Notes: generated from the letters alone by a model not told the origin. A stretch of DNA of 64,000 nucleotides from Conoideocrella luteorostrata (GCA_032433595.1 JASWJB010000191.1:1-64000), one strand, 5' to 3'. Shown: positions 27,813 through 42,443, counted from the stretch's first letter. Program-made: numbers and translations.

Positions 27813-28278
27813 TGTGACAGCTATGGTTAGTTCCCAAGGGATAAACCTAAGTTATGGTTTATATTGGCAGAATATACAGGACGTTGTATCTAAGCAATGG
27901 GTAATGTCACGGAGAATAATAGACTGAAGTCGTAATTCTGATAATGATTTAAGTGAAGAAGGTATTTAGGTAAATGATTGTGTTAAAGACTAACTATCTA
28001 AGATATCTAAAGAGTGTAATTTAGTGGTGTTTATATAGTAGGTGGTTCACTGGTAGCCTGGGTGAACCTTCATAGTGTCGTCGAGTGGTTCACCGTTGGT
28101 TCACGGTGAACCTATAGTGACTCCTTGTATAGTTCACTAATGGTTCGCGGTGAACCAAAGTGAACTATACCTCTTAACACAGAACATTCCTAGTTCCGTC
28201 CCGGTAGTCACGTGGAGTGGTGGGGTTTTGACGCCCCGTGGCCGGCCTTCTTGCAGCCCGCTAGCCAGGGTCGTAACA
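27813..28278 (-). repeat. Gypsy-2 LTR (5' LTR, right)
   Basis: 466 bp, ending TCGTAACA. The last 80 bp (outer end) are GC-rich (GCCCCGTGGCCGG) and clearly less mutated than the same segment in the left LTR. Confidence 0.95.
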
Positions 28279-28283
28279 TAAAC
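28279..28283. repeat. Gypsy-2 target-site duplication (right)
   Basis: TAAAC, identical to 20,346-20,350. Confidence 0.9.
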
Positions 28284-31200
28284 GCTTATTATCTATATTA
28301 TAATATACGTAAGGTAGGAAAGTTTACTATAGAACTAATTTGCCGAAGTTTTGCCGCTATAACTAGCCTTCCTGTTAGCTGCACACTATAGATATCTAAG
28401 TAGTTAGTCTAAGAAGGACTCTTAAAGCGTTGTCCCGGTAAATACTTAACACAATAGATATTAATTAATTAAATAAGAATAACTTTAGCTAAATTTAGAG
28501 TGTATACTGTATAGCATAAAAGGCTATTGTTCTTAAAGGCTGTTTAGTTATTATTTAGCTGTAATTAGCCTTTATTATAGCTAATTATAGAGGATTTATG
28601 CTCTTTTGCTATTTATTTAAGTGCTTTAAAAGGGCGTGAGTACTATACCCTATAGGGTGTAATAGGGGTGTCTTTAAAATCGCTAAATAGCTATGTCTAG
28701 AAATAGCTATTTACCTTGCTTAACTTAAGTAAGGAAATAATTTATACACAAGGAAAACTAGAAAAAAGGCAAGTAACTTATAGTTTATTACGCGTCTCTC
28801 TCCTTTAAGCTAGGGTATGCTATATATTATAGAACTTATTATCTAAAACAGTGCTATTGCTCTTTTAATTACAAGATAGCTATAGCGATTTAATAAGTAT
28901 GCGTGATTTTATATAGTTTAGTATTACATGTAGCATTTTAAACTAGCTTACCTTTATATAATATATTTATATATGTGTTAGCAATAGGATTAACTTAATA
29001 GCTAAATTTATAATAGTGTAGTTTCCCTTGTTATAATAGGTTTATAGCGTGCTTATAACTAAGATATATATTTAGTGTAAATTAGGAAGAGATTTAGATA
29101 TTTAATAGTTATTACCTATATTTGCTATTTAATAAGGCGAATACCTCTCTGCTGTGGTGTATATCTAAGTTAGAACATAAGAATTTAGCTAAAACTGGAT
29201 TTAACTCACAATAATAATAAGCTAATAAGCTACTTATAGTACTAATACCTACGGCAGTATTTAATAATAGCTGCATAATAACTAGTTATAGTAATAACTA
29301 GTCTTAAAAGCCACTTACTAGAATTAGTAAGTGTTATAAGATTTAAGACTAGTTAACTATAATATTTTTTTTCCCTTTTAGAAAATAAACTTATTTTTAG
29401 TAAGAAACAAAATAAATAATAATTTTATAAAAGTAATTTCCTGTTTTATAGGAAAATATAATTAATTAAGCTAGCACTATAATATAAATATATACTTACT
29501 TATATAGCGAAAACAAAAATATTATAACTATAAGTTTATAGATAATTTATTATTTCCTATAATATCCTCTAACTTAATAAGTTAATACCTTAATAATTTC
29601 TTACCTTATACTTATTATTAATATTAAGGAGAAAGTATATTTACTAGCAATTAGAAAGACTACTTTAGACTATAAAAGCAAGGGTTTAGGGCTAAAAGCT
29701 AATGCCTTATATAATTATAGCTAAGATAGTTATAATTACTATTAAGTAACTAGTTTTATTTATAGTATATACTGTATTTCTATACTACTAGTAAGTAGCT
29801 CTTACACCTTACGGGTATATATACCTGCTACGCTATATTATAGCGTTTGCTTAGATATATAGGCTAAGGTAAGCTAGAAATATTAATTTAGAGAACTATA
29901 AGATAAGTTTAAATAAAATTATATACTATTATAATAAAAGCTTTTATACACTAAATATCCTAGTATAATTTAAATATTTATATACTTAATGCTTAAAGTA
30001 GCTAGGTAATTATCTTAGAGCTAGTAAATAGTTACACTTTATTTTATTTTTAAGGATAAGTTTTTATCCCTAATATACTCTTTTGCGTTTACTACTACTA
30101 ATAAGTTCTAATATAGCAGTAAGGAATTTTATATCCTATGCTAAGTTATAGTTATAGTATAATATTATAGCTGCATTAACTAGCATACCTCTTATTAAAT
30201 TTAATAAGTTTTCCTATGTATTTAATAGTATAATACTATTAAAGATATATAGTAGGCTATATTATAATTAGTTAGTTATCCTAATTTTCTATGCTAAAGA
30301 ACTAGATATTAAATTTTCCTAGTGTAGGATTTAAGTGTATTTGCGAGATAAGGCAACTTATTTTGCATAGCATATAAAGCGCACGTAACCGCTAGACTAG
30401 CGGTAGGAATAGTAGGATACTAGTTAAGAGTTACTCTTAGGGCTATTATAGGTTAAGTTTAACTAATTCTTATGCTTAAGAGGTTCTATACTCTGTACCT
30501 TCTGTGTACCTTCTCTAATATTTATTTTTGTGTAGTTAGAACGTTTATAAGGCTAAAATTCTAGGCTTTTTAATTAAGGATTAGGTTAGTTAGTAGTGTT
30601 CTTATTCTAGGCTAGATAAGCCTTATTATACCTAACGCCGAAACAGAACACTAATTATCCCGCTAAATTCAGAATAGTATTAAAAACTACTTACGAGCTA
30701 GGACGCAGCTAAGCCTGTAGCTTAGTCGTTAGATCACGATCGCGACTATAGCTGTATTTACCTATGACTTAACTAGTAAACGCTTAAACGAGAAGCGGGA
30801 GTTTACCGTCAAACGCGATTGTGGCTAACATTTATATATAGCTTGACCTAGTACAGGAGACCGGTTCCCTGCGGGCCCCGCCAACGCCTTTCGGAACGAG
30901 CCTGAAAGTTTAAGTGACATGAAGTAGCGCAGAAATATGGCTTAGAGCGGCGCAGATTTTTTTTAGCAAGGGGCGGAAGAAAGAACCTTGAGTTCCTCAA
31001 GGCATTTTTAAAAAAGCTACAGTATTTATTAATTTATAGACTATACCAATCGCCGGTATAGCAGTTATGCAGCGTAAACGCACAAGAATTTCCGTGTCTC
31101 GCTGCTAAGAATTAAGCCGTTTCTGCCCTTAGCGTGCGTGGCTAGTGCATTCTGTGGACAGAGCTGTCTCTTGTCCTCCTAGTTCTCCTAGCTACTTATA

Positions 31201-34200
31201 CTGCTACTTATTTAGCGGGCTACTAAGTTAAATTATGCAACACCTGCTTAAAACAGCTATGTTTAGAATATACTTTTTAAGTGCTATAACCTTAACTACT
31301 GCTTAAGCGGGACTACTAGCGGGATTAGCAGTCCCTAGGGCAGATAAGTAATCTAGGCTACTTTTAGCTAGCATAAGACTTACTAGCGATTTCCTAATAG
31401 CTAGTAAATATACTCTCTTTTATTTATTTAAGATTAGCTTATATACTTACTTTACTATTTATATTTACCTTATACTTATAAGTTTAAATATTATAATAAA
31501 AAAGGTTAACTTTAATATTAAGTTATAGTTATAATATTAGTTATTATACTAAATAAGAATATAAATATTAATATTATATTAATAACTTATTTAATTATAC
31601 TTATATATAAAATAATATACTATATAAATAAAATTATTATTTATTTTATTATATTTGTTTTTTTAAGTAGTATTTATATTAATTAATATAAAAAATATAA
31701 CTATACACTAGCGTTTAATATATTATATATATAGAGATAAAAAAAGGAATTATTTAAATTATTTTTATAATAATTTTATTAATTTTTAATTTCTAATATT
31801 AAGATTATATTTCTTTTATATTATATTATATTTTTTATATTTTAATATTATATTTTATATATTTTTTAATAATACTTAGTAAATTAAGTTTAAGGTAAAA
31901 ATATAAGGAGTAAATTAAAGCTAAAAATAAATAACTTAAAATCTCTTAATTATACCTTTAGAATTATTTATATTTTACTTTATAAAAACTTAAAAGACTT
32001 TATTAATATTTTTTATTAAGAATATTACCCTTAATGCTTAAATTAATAATAAATAAAAAGTATTATAAAAGAAAAATAAAAAAAGGTTAAATATAAATAA
32101 AAAATATACTCTTTATAATATAAAGTATTTATTAAGGCTTAATATTTTTAGCTTATATTTTTATATAAAAGCTTTTTTTCCCTTATAAAGAATTACTAAA
32201 GAAATAATTAATATTATTTATAATATTTATTTTACTTTTAAATATTTTAATATAAAAAAAAGTAAAGCTTTAGGTATTATTTAAGTGCCCTTAATAAATA
32301 TACTAGTAAAGTAAAATATAATTAGTTTAAATAATAATACTTATTAATAAGAAACTTCTAAGAAAGCTAAAGAGAAGTAATTAAATATCTTAATTAATAT
32401 TATAAAAATATATATAGTCTTAGAGAAGCTAGGACTTATATTATTATAGCTTAAGGTAAGTAATATAAATAAACTTTACCTTATTCTTAATAATTAAGCT
32501 ATTTAGTTTATAGGTTTACTAGACTAAGTTACTATAGTATATAAACTAAATTTACTATTTATTATAATAATAAACTTATATTTTATAAATCTTATAGAAG
32601 ATTTATGCTTAAATAAGTATATTTTTATTAAACTTTAAGTAATTCTTATTAGCTAAAGAGTATATAATAAATTAAGTAATAGTCTTTTTTTTTATATAAA
32701 ACTTATAAAAATATAGTTATTAAACTAGTAACTTAATATTATAATAGCTTTATAGGCTTTAAGTGCTTTCCTAGGGATTATATATAACCTTTGTTTTTTT
32801 AACTAGCTTATAAGCTAAGCGCCTTATCTCTAGAATAAGGTTATTACTTACCTTTAGTATATACTTATAACTTAGTCTTATATTACTAGTAATAACCCTA
32901 TTTTATAGTAAAGTATTAATATTAAAACTATTAAGGTATTAAAGGGCTATACACTAGTAGCTAGTAAATATAACTATAACTATATATAAAAAGTATTTAA
33001 AATAAGTATAGCCTTTTATATAGTATTTAATCTATAGTAACACTATATAATAAAGCAAAGAACTTATGCCTTATTAATAATAATTCTAAGCGTAAGGTTA
33101 TTTTATATAAATATATATTACTATTAGCTTATTAATAATATTATTTAGACTTTAATTATACTAAACTAAGTAAATAAATTTATTAAAATAAGGGAAAAGT
33201 CTCTTATTATAAGATTAAAAAGATATTAAATCTAAAGGAGCTTAGTTATTAATGTTAATAAAGAGATATTTTAGCTTATTACTAAAGTTAATTAAGCTTT
33301 CTTTAATATATTAATTAAGTAATTAATACTTATTACTTTTTATTAATTTCCTTTCTTAACTTAGCTTATTAATTTATACTTTATACTTTAATTTTAGTAA
33401 TAAGTATTTATTCTTAGTTTTAAGACTAAATATACTTTTTATACTATTTATCTTAATAAATTAAGCTTATTATTATATATATTATTACTATAGGGTAATA
33501 TAAATAAGCTATTACTTTTAGAACTAATAAGTATAAAATAAAGCTATGTAAATATAAAGCTACTTAAACTTATTTAAGCTACTATAATTAATAAGGAACT
33601 TAATTAGCTTTTATTTATAAAAGAAAGATTAAGTATTTAAGTTTTATTTAAGAATCTTTTTAATTAAATTATATATTATATTTTTAGCGCTAAAATTAAT
33701 ACTATATTTATATATTATAGTAATATTAAAATTAATATAAATTAAGTTTAAATAACTTATAGTAACTCTGCTATTACTATATTAGTAAATAGCTAGCTTA
33801 ATTTACTAAGTAATAAGTTTTTTAGTGCTAAGTTATTACTTACTATAGTTTTATAGGGGAAGGTAAAGCTTTAGTAAAGCTATATATATAAGCTTACTAA
33901 AGTATAAAAAAGAAAGCAATAGTTAGCAAAAATATTATATTAAGTATAATAGTATTATATACTTATTAATTAACTTATAAGAATTACTTAGTATACTCTT
34001 AAACTACTTTAATAAGTATAATAATAAGCTTAAAGTTTAATTTACTATAGTAAATTAAGCTATATATATAATATATAATACTTTAGTAACTTTTTACTTA
34101 AAGACTTACTAAATAAGTTAATTTAGCTATACTAAGAATAATTTTTTTTTTAATAATATTATAATACTTTAATATCTTTAAGCCTAAAAAGGTTAAAGTT

Positions 34201-35099
34201 TAATAATATATTAATAAAAAGCATAGTATAAAATATTAAAGGTATCTTAAGAACTTAGTATATTTTTCTTAAGTATATATATATTACTAAATTACTTAAA
34301 GTTATTATTAGCCTTAGACTTATATTACTATATTAGTTTTACTTTATAATAAAAATAATACTATATAAATTACTAAGTAATTTATTATTATTAATATATA
34401 ATTTATATTTTTACTTCTCTTATTTATTAATTAGTTCTTAAATAATATTTTTATATAAATTATAATCTCTTTATTTATTTATATTTTATTAATAAACTCT
34501 AAGAATATACTCTTTACTTAATTTATAGTATTTTAATAAGAATTATTAAGAAAAGGGTAACTTTACTTTATTTTCTATAAAGCTTATAAGCTATCTTTAT
34601 TTAGTTAACTAATTATTTAGGGGTTCTCTTTATAATTAATATAATATAAAAGTAGCCCCTAGCGCTAATAAGTTTTATTTATTACTTATACCTAGGATTA
34701 ATTAATAGTGTTTAATAGTTAAGAATAAAATATTATAACTATAAAGTTATAAGTTTTAAATATAAAATAAATTAAAATAATAAATATTATAAGTACTTTT
34801 TATAATATTTTATTAAAAGCTATAAAGTATTTTATAATATATATTACTTATAATAAGATAAGGTCCCTATAAATAATAAAGTTAATACTAAATATAAATA
34901 ATAAATTAGTAATAAACTTAGTTATTAGTTTCTTATAAAAAACTTACTTAAAGTAAATAGCTACTTTATTATAATAAAAATAATAGTTTGCTTTAAGAGT
35001 TAACTAATATATAGAGTTTCTTAAGGGAAAATATAATAAATAAGTAATAATAAATATTCTATAGCAAAAATTATTACTAGTATATTATATTAGCTAAGA
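28284..35099. other. Long RIP-type AT-rich tract
   Basis: No gene can be supported. Most of it is extremely TpA-rich, especially 31,400-35,000, which contains almost only A/T words. A GC-richer pocket at about 30,600-31,200 contains many CG words and a short tRNA-like stretch that I could not fold into a tRNA. The extreme AT tract is probably one or more old transposons, but I found no terminal repeats and no conserved motif. Confidence 0.55.
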
Positions 35100-35565
35100 G
35101 TATAGTAATTTAGTAGCAAGAGAAGCTAACTAAACCTAAGATTAGCTAATAACACGCTTATTTAGCAGCGAATAGAGTCTATAGCAAAGGGGTAAACTAG
35201 AAGCTAAGATTAGTTAAAAGTGCGCTTATTTAGTAGTAAAGAGAGTTTATAGCAAAGGGGTAAACTAAAAGATAAAATTAGTTAAAAGTGCGCTTATTTA
35301 ACAGCGAAGAGAGTCTATAGCAAAGGGGGTTAACTAGAAGATAAGATTAGTTAAGAGTGCGCTTATTTAGCAGCAAATAGAGTTAGCAGCAAAGGAGTCT
35401 AATTAGAAGCAGAGATTAGTTAAGAGCGCGCTTGTTTAGTAGCAAATAGAGTCTATAGCAAAGGAGTCTAACTAGAAGCTAATATTAGTTAAGAGAGCGC
35501 TTATTTAGCAGTAAAGAGTGTTAGCAGTAAAGGGGGTAAACTAAAAGCTAAGATTAGTGCGCTAG
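35100..35565. repeat. Minisatellite, period 68-69 bp, about 6-7 copies
   Basis: The word ATTAG recurs at 35,141, 35,209, 35,277, 35,346, 35,415, 35,484 and 35,553, i.e. every 68-69 bp, within a conserved unit that also contains CGCTTATTTAGCAG and AGCAAAGG. Units differ mainly by transitions, consistent with RIP acting on the array after it formed. No coding content. Confidence 0.92.
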
Positions 35566-38500
35566 TGTAACCCACCTAGGGTAGCCTAGAGTATAGTGTA
35601 ATATTAATAGAGTTACTTTAAATAAAAAAAGAAATATTTTAAGAATTAAAGGAGTCTCTTAAAACTAAATCTTAAATTTTAATTCTTTAATTATAATTTT
35701 AGTTTTTTAGTAAGCTATTAATATAAGCCTTTCCTATGTGTCCTTACGCTATAATAACCTTACTATAACTAATTATATTTATAGTATATTATACTATAAA
35801 TAAACTCTTTAAATTCTTACTTACTATAATATAAATAGACTAAAGTAATAAAGAAGCCTAATATAATTAACTTAAGCGTAGTTTAAGTGCCTTTGCGTTA
35901 GCTATTATTTATAGAAGGTTTTAGGGAGTAGCTATATAATCTAAAATAAATAAATAAACTTTAAGCACTATTTAAGAGTACTTTAGCTAATTATAGACTT
36001 TATAGGTATTAGCTAAATAAGTATATTAACTACGCTAAAGTATTATCTTATTTATAGAAATTAAGTATATTTTATTAAGAACTAAAATAAATTAACCTAA
36101 ATAAGAACTATCCTTACCTTAATAGCTAGCTAATTTACTTAACTTAAGGTTATTATTATATTAAAGTAATAAAAAACATAAATATAAATAAGTAATAAAC
36201 TATTAATTTATTATATATAAGCCTTTTATAAATATAAAACTACTAGGTTCTTAAATATTAAGTAAAGTAATATTAATATAAAATACTTAATTTAAATAAA
36301 TAAATATACTTTAAGTTATAAGAATATAAAGGTAATAATTAAAACTTTAATAAATAATACTATTACTTAAGTAAATTAAAATAATATATCTTTTAATAAA
36401 TTAAGTAATATATTAATATAGCAAAGGTACTAGACTTATTTATCTAGCTTCCTAGGGTTATTAATTTTCTTTAACTAAGGTACTATAATTAGGTTTTTAA
36501 TAATTATCTTTTTAAGAAGACTATTACTAGCTAAAATATTATATTTATAGAATAGTTAAGGATTACTCTTAGTAATACCTTTATTTAGAATTTTATTAAT
36601 AAAGAGACTATACTAGCGTTAAAGGGCTAGGCCCCTGCTACTAGCAAAGTAAACTAATACTAGATTTATTATATATTTATATATAGCTATATATAGCTAA
36701 GAATTATAAATTTATAATAAAGAAGTAAATTAAAGCGCTAAGTATAAGTAGTATTAAGTATTATACTAAGTCTTAACTAGCTATAAGCTAACCTTATTTA
36801 CTTAAATATTATAGCTAGTATTATTTAAAAGTTAATTATTCCTAAGGATAAAGGCTAAAGGGTAAAACATAAGAAGTGTTTTTTATAATAAATCTTATAA
36901 GGCTTTTAGGCTACTTCTAGGTATTAACTATATATTAAAACCTAAGAAAGTAAATTTTAATTAATATAAGGTTTACTATTATTTAATTTAGTATATAATT
37001 AATTATTACTAGCTATACTTTATTAATTCCCTTACCTTAGTAAATATAAGCCTAAGGGGAAAACCTTAAAGAGGCTAGGTTTCTTGCTAGACTTAGGTTA
37101 TATATTGCTTTTTTATAAAAAAGTATATTTTCTTAGCTTTCTTATTTTCCTAGTAAAGTAAGAAATAATAGTATCTTTATTTTTTTATTTTTAAAGTTTA
37201 ATAATAAATAAGAAAGAGTTAGCTAATTTTAATATTACTTAATTCTTTAGTAATATAAAGTATTATTAAGGAAAACCTTATATATATATATTTAGAATTA
37301 TTTAAAAGTTAATATTTCTCCTTATACTTATAAGCTTTTACTTATAATTTATAATTAATATAATCTTTATTTTATAAGACTTATTATATATTTTTACTTA
37401 ATTATTTAGGTTTAAGTGTATTTTATTTTTATTACTTATTATTCTTAATACTAAAGCTATAGCTTTTTATAGTTTTAGGCCTATAGCTAGCTACTAGGCT
37501 ATACTTATGTATAATATTACTTTATAGATAACTAATAAGACTAACTAGGTATATAATAATTATTTTAGCTATATTAGTAGCTATATAATTAGCAAAATAA
37601 ATAGTAAAGAAACTAAGCTTATTAATATATAGAGTAATATTACTATAAGTAATATACTTAAGCATAATAATACTTAAGCTTTTAATATAAATTAAGCTAG
37701 TAAGTTAGTAGATTTTATATTAGTAAGGATATTATTATCTTTATAGACTAGCTTATAAAGCTTACTAGGTTTTAGGACTTAAGAAGTAAGTATAGTAGTA
37801 AAAATAAACTATAGAAGTATGCCTTTACTATTAACTAATTCCTTACTCTCTTAGTCCTAAGCTCCTTCTCTAGTATAGTAGCCTTTATTATAATAATAAC
37901 TTAGGAAGTGCTAATAAAGTTAGCGTAATTAGGATTTATAGCCTTAATAAATAATATAGCTATTACTACTAGCTCTAAGTAATAGCCTAAATTAAGAAGA
38001 AAGCTAAAATAAGGAGAATATTCTCCTTAATTTTTAGTTATATAGTATATCTTTAATGTGTTCTATAATACTAATTTATAAGATTTTTATAAACTTATAA
38101 GTAGGGTTATTCTTATTAAGTTAGGACTAAGACTTACTAGAATTAAGCTAGATTACTTATTATAGTTTATTTATACCTATTCTATCTTATGTTTATAATT
38201 GCCCCCTCCCTTAAATATAGCTAAGTTTACTATGTTTTATTCTATAATAATAACTCCTTTATTCTAATGCTTTTTATTATAGGATTTAAATCTAGGAAAA
38301 AAGGAGCTTTTAGATAATTATTTAAGAAATTTAGCAATAGCTTATAGTAAGTACTCTGTAGTTAAGCCTTAATTCTTAATAAATAATAATAATTATTTTA
38401 AGGTTATACTACTCTAGCAATTACATAGCTTAAATAAGAATAATATTATTATTTTTAAGACTTTTTTTCTTAAACCTTTGCTTTAATTATACTATAAATA

Positions 38501-38965
38501 ATATCTAAAAAGCTTATAGTATATATAACTTATTATTATAGTAGGTTAAGTAACTAAGTATAGTATTTAATAGTTTTAATAGTTATAATAAATTTATAGC
38601 TACGCTAGGGTTATAGTAAAAGTTAGTATATTTTTTAATATAAGATATATAAATAAGTTAAAAGTAAAGCATTATATATAAACTTATATTAATAAAGGTA
38701 ATATTAATAGTAGCTTATACTTAAATAATAGCTATTTAAAGCCACTAATAACTTTACCTATATATTATAACCTTACCTAAGAAAGCTACTAAATTAGCTA
38801 TATAATAGTAAGCTAAGTAGTTTATATAATAACTCTTAAGGTTAGGGCCTACGCTAAAGGCTAGTTTATTATTTATATATAGCTCTAGTCTCTTAAAATT
38901 CTTAATAATACAAGGATAATAGGCTTTTACTTTATTAGTAATATAGTTTAATAATAATAATTTAT
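35566..38965. other. RIP-type AT-rich tract, no gene recognised
   Basis: TpA-rich and stop-dense throughout. Some stretches (35,880-37,100) give fairly long suppressed plus-strand readings, but I recognise no domain. Confidence 0.5.
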
Positions 38966-39785
38966 AGGCTTTAATAACCTATAAAATAGCTTACCTTTCT
39001 TAAGAAATATAAAGTATTATTAACAAATATCCTCTGGGCAACTTGCTTAGTAGCATACATAAGGCATTACGTAAGCTAAAATAATATATATAATATAACG
39101 TGTCCTATTTAGATAATAGCATAGATATACTAGAATAACTATAAATATTTATGTAGTAATAGGGAAATTATTTTATATTATTAGTATCTAATGTTTTATT
39201 AGCGCTTGCTTCTAGAACAAGGCAAGACTCTCTCTTCACTAGTTATAGAATTATTCGCTCTTAGTTTCGGAAGGGTAACCTTAAGTACTAGCACTTTCGC
39301 TCACTATCGTAGTTTATAATCAAGCAAGCACTAGATATCAATGTCTGGATCGCTATTATTACTATATAGCCTAGTTAATTCTCCGCTGTTAAGTATCCCT
39401 TCCTTCGAAACTATAATTACCTATTCTTCCGCTTAGCAACAAGGCTTAGGGTAAACATAGCTAAAAATTAAACCCCTATGTATTAGAAGAGATTCGCTAT
39501 TATATACACTATGCTATTAAAGGATTCCATAGAAAACATTTCGAAGGGCATAGCTAGATCTAGCAAGCTAAGCAAATTTAGCATAGCGCTAAGAGTCACT
39601 GTACAGCGACAGCGAGAAACAGTAAACAAAATTACCGCCCGCTACTACTAAGGAGAATATATGCAGTTGGTTAGTTAATCTGCAGCAATATTTATTAGCA
39701 GCAGAATAAGCCGCGTACTTTAGAAGCAACGCGCGTAGTAAGGTTAGGGCTAAGTCTTTAAGGTAACTAAATCTTCTCGCTAAAA
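38966..39785 (+). pseudogene. FunK1-kinase N-terminal region, heavily RIP-mutated copy
   Basis: This segment aligns along its whole length, in the same orientation, with 53,498-54,318. Shared landmarks include TAACAAATATCCTCTGGGC versus TAACAAACATCCTCTAGGC, the block around AAGTACTAGCACTTTCGC versus AAGTACCAGCACTTTCGC, and GGATTCCATAGAAAACATTTCGAAGGGCA versus its counterpart near 54,066. Most differences are C-to-T or G-to-A in this copy. The family assignment rests on the better-preserved copy. It has no open frame left. Confidence 0.75.
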
Positions 39786-40679
39786 CAAGAAAACAATAGT
39801 AGTATTATAATAGCCTTGTGCGTTGCAGTAGTAGCGGGGGTAGCGCACTATTTCTAAGATTTATAACCTATTTATATCTATTTACTTAGCCCTTTATTAA
39901 AGTTCTATAATCTTAGATTATATACTATAGATTTTACTTTAAAGGTATTTAAAAGTTCTTAGTTATTATTAAAAGTATTTTATTTATACACTAGATTAAG
40001 ATATATAATTATATAACCCCTTGCTAAGAGTAATAAGAGTTCTTAGATCTAGTATCTACACACTAATCTCTTAGTTTTATAGTTCTGCGTATTATATAAA
40101 CCTACTCTCTATATAGCGCTAGTCTTTACTACACTATTGTGAGCATATAATAGCTATTAACTAAGTTATGCCACTATAGTTAAACAAAACTAGCATAATT
40201 TATTCACAGAAGTGTAATTTACTTTAGTCTTATTATTATTACTCTAAAATATTTTATTTATTTATAGCTATATTAATCTCTTATTTAAGATTTACCTTAT
40301 ATTTATTTATTTATTTACCTAAAAAATATTGCTTATTTTTAGCTATTAGGGGGCTAGTAAGAAAGTAATTAATATTAGTAGAACTTATATCCTCTTAGAT
40401 AAAGCCTCCCTATTCTTATTTATTATTATATACTATTTAACTAAGACCCCCTAACCCTAGGTTTAATATATAAGTAATATTAAAGAGTTTAAAAGAGTAT
40501 TTATAAGGAGAAAAGCTTATAACTATTAAAGCAAGACTATATTATACTAAAACTATTTAGTTTCTTTATATTACTATACTAATCTATCTCCTGCTATAAT
40601 AAACCTTTATTATATATTGTGATATGCTTGTCTATGATATGCTTGCCGCGAACAACTATTGTGTGGGTTACACTTTATA
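39786..40679. other. AT-rich sequence without a recognisable gene
   Basis: Mixed AT-rich DNA between the FunK1 copy and the octanucleotide array. Nothing recognisable. Confidence 0.5.
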
Positions 40680-40916
40680 TGTTTGCTTATTTATATATTG
40701 CTTGTTTGCTTTTTTGCTTTTTTGCTTGTTTGCTTGTTTGCTTATTTATATGTTTACTTATTTGCATGTTTATATGTTTATATATTTATATGTTTATATG
40801 TTTGTATGTTTATATGTTTATATATTTATATATTTATATGTTTATATGTTTATATGTTTGTATGTTTGTATATTTATATGTTTATATGTTTGTATATTTA
40901 TATGTTTTGTTGCATA
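40680..40916. repeat. Octanucleotide array (TTTATATG-like)
   Basis: Tandem 8-bp words TTTATATG/TTTGTATG/TTTGCTTG. Because 8 is not a multiple of 3 and the unit lacks stops, all three plus frames stay open here and translate to the same Tyr/Met/Phe/Ile/Cys/Leu-rich repeat. The ORFs of 92-118 codons at 40,619-40,980 are therefore artefacts of the array. Confidence 0.92.
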
Positions 40917-42443
40917 TTATATATTGCTTGTTTATAAGTGTGTAATGCTTATAATAGTATTTAAGCTAATAGTATTTTAAAGACTAATAAGGATTATATT
41001 TACCTTAAAGGTTTTCTTAGGAAATATTAGTAGAGATAAGGGAAAGTATACTAAAGGAAGTGTTATTAATTTATAAATAAATTAAACTATTTAAAAGTTA
41101 AGCTCTAAAACTTATTAACTAAAACTAATTATAAAGGCCTTTAACTAAGAAACTAAAATTAAGAAACTTATTAAATAATTCTTAATATTATTATTAATAT
41201 TAAACTTATTACTATAAAAGTTTTAATTATTTATAAGTAATTTATATATTAATAAGTCTTTATAGCTTAATAGCCTTTTATTTTAATATATATAAAAGCT
41301 TTTTTTTTATAGTTATTTATATATTATTAGTAATATACCTTTTTATCTCTATATAAATACTAAGAAATATTACTTTATATTAAGAGTAAGTAATATAAGG
41401 GATTTATTAAGGCACTTTAAATAGTAATAGCTAGCTTTAAATATAAAATATTATATTATTTTATTTTATAACTTTAGCTATAAAAAATAAAAACTAAAAT
41501 TATAAAACTAAGTTTTAAGTTTATATAATTTATTAAATTTCTAGAATAAATATATTTATATACTAATTTATAGAATCTTAGTAAGAAGATTATAAGTCTT
41601 AGTAATTATATATAAGCTAAGACTATAAACTTAAATTTATATTTATAGCTATTACTATATTATAGTTAAGCTTCTTACTAAACTTATAACACTTTGCTAT
41701 TAAATATAATTATTATCTTATAAGCAAGAAGCAAGGTTATAATTATTTTAGAATAATCTTTAGTTTACTAAAAAAAGAGTATACTACTTACTTTATATAA
41801 TTACTTATAGGAGTTAAGTTAAGTTAAGTTAAGTTAATTAATATAGTTCTCTGTAGCTTATAAAATTTTTCTATCTAACTATTGTTATAATAGAAGCTAT
41901 GCGTAAATAGCCTATTAAATACTCTATAAGCTAAGTAGGTATATATATTTTAGTTTATTAGTAGGCTAAAGAGATTAAGCGTAGGCTATATACTTATTAA
42001 GTTCTTCTAGTAAGCCTTAGTAAATTCCTTTTATTATTATACTTATTTTCTCTTATTAATTACTTTTATTCTCTTTTTACTAGCTAATGCCTTTAGGGCT
42101 TACTAAGGTAGTAAGCTAAGGGTAAAGTATAAGAAAATATAAACTAAATATTCTTAATTATTACCTCTAGGTTTTTTTATATCTATTAGTTTATAAGTGT
42201 CTATATTACTAAATAAAACTTACTAAGTCCCCTGCGATTATTAAGACATACTAAGTGTTACCTCTAAGTAGTTAGCTATCTTAGAGGCTATATTATCTCT
42301 AGTTATAATAAAAGCTTTATTAAGGCTAATATTAATAGGGTAAATTATATTACTATTTTGCTAGCTTTTATTAAAGAGTTATCGCGAAAACACTTAGTTT
42401 AATAAATTAATTAGTTAGCTATTAAAAGGGATTTTTTAGCTTA
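40917..42443. other. RIP-type AT-rich tract with a short GTTAA array
   Basis: No gene. A perfect short tandem of the pentamer GTTAA lies at about 41,812-41,840. The tract ends at the target-site duplication of Gypsy-3. Confidence 0.6.

Larger units (their letters stand above)
20351..28278 (-). mobile_element. Gypsy-2: complete, RIP-inactivated Ty3/gypsy LTR retrotransposon
   Basis: A 7,928-bp element with 466-bp LTRs and a perfect TAAAC duplication. Like Gypsy-1 it is transcribed on the minus strand, carries a chromodomain at the end of integrase and has an opposite-strand ORF next to its 3' LTR. Its LTRs are unrelated in sequence to those of Gypsy-1, so it is a different family. A purine tract (AGAGAGGGGA on the minus strand) lies next to the left LTR. 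All coding parts are broken by RIP-type stops. Confidence 0.95.

Noticed and set aside
30690..30790. tRNA-like stretch (GCCTGTAGCTTAGTCGTTAGA)
   Set aside because: The 5' part resembles a D-arm, but no matching acceptor stem, anticodon loop or GGTTCGA-type T-loop could be placed.
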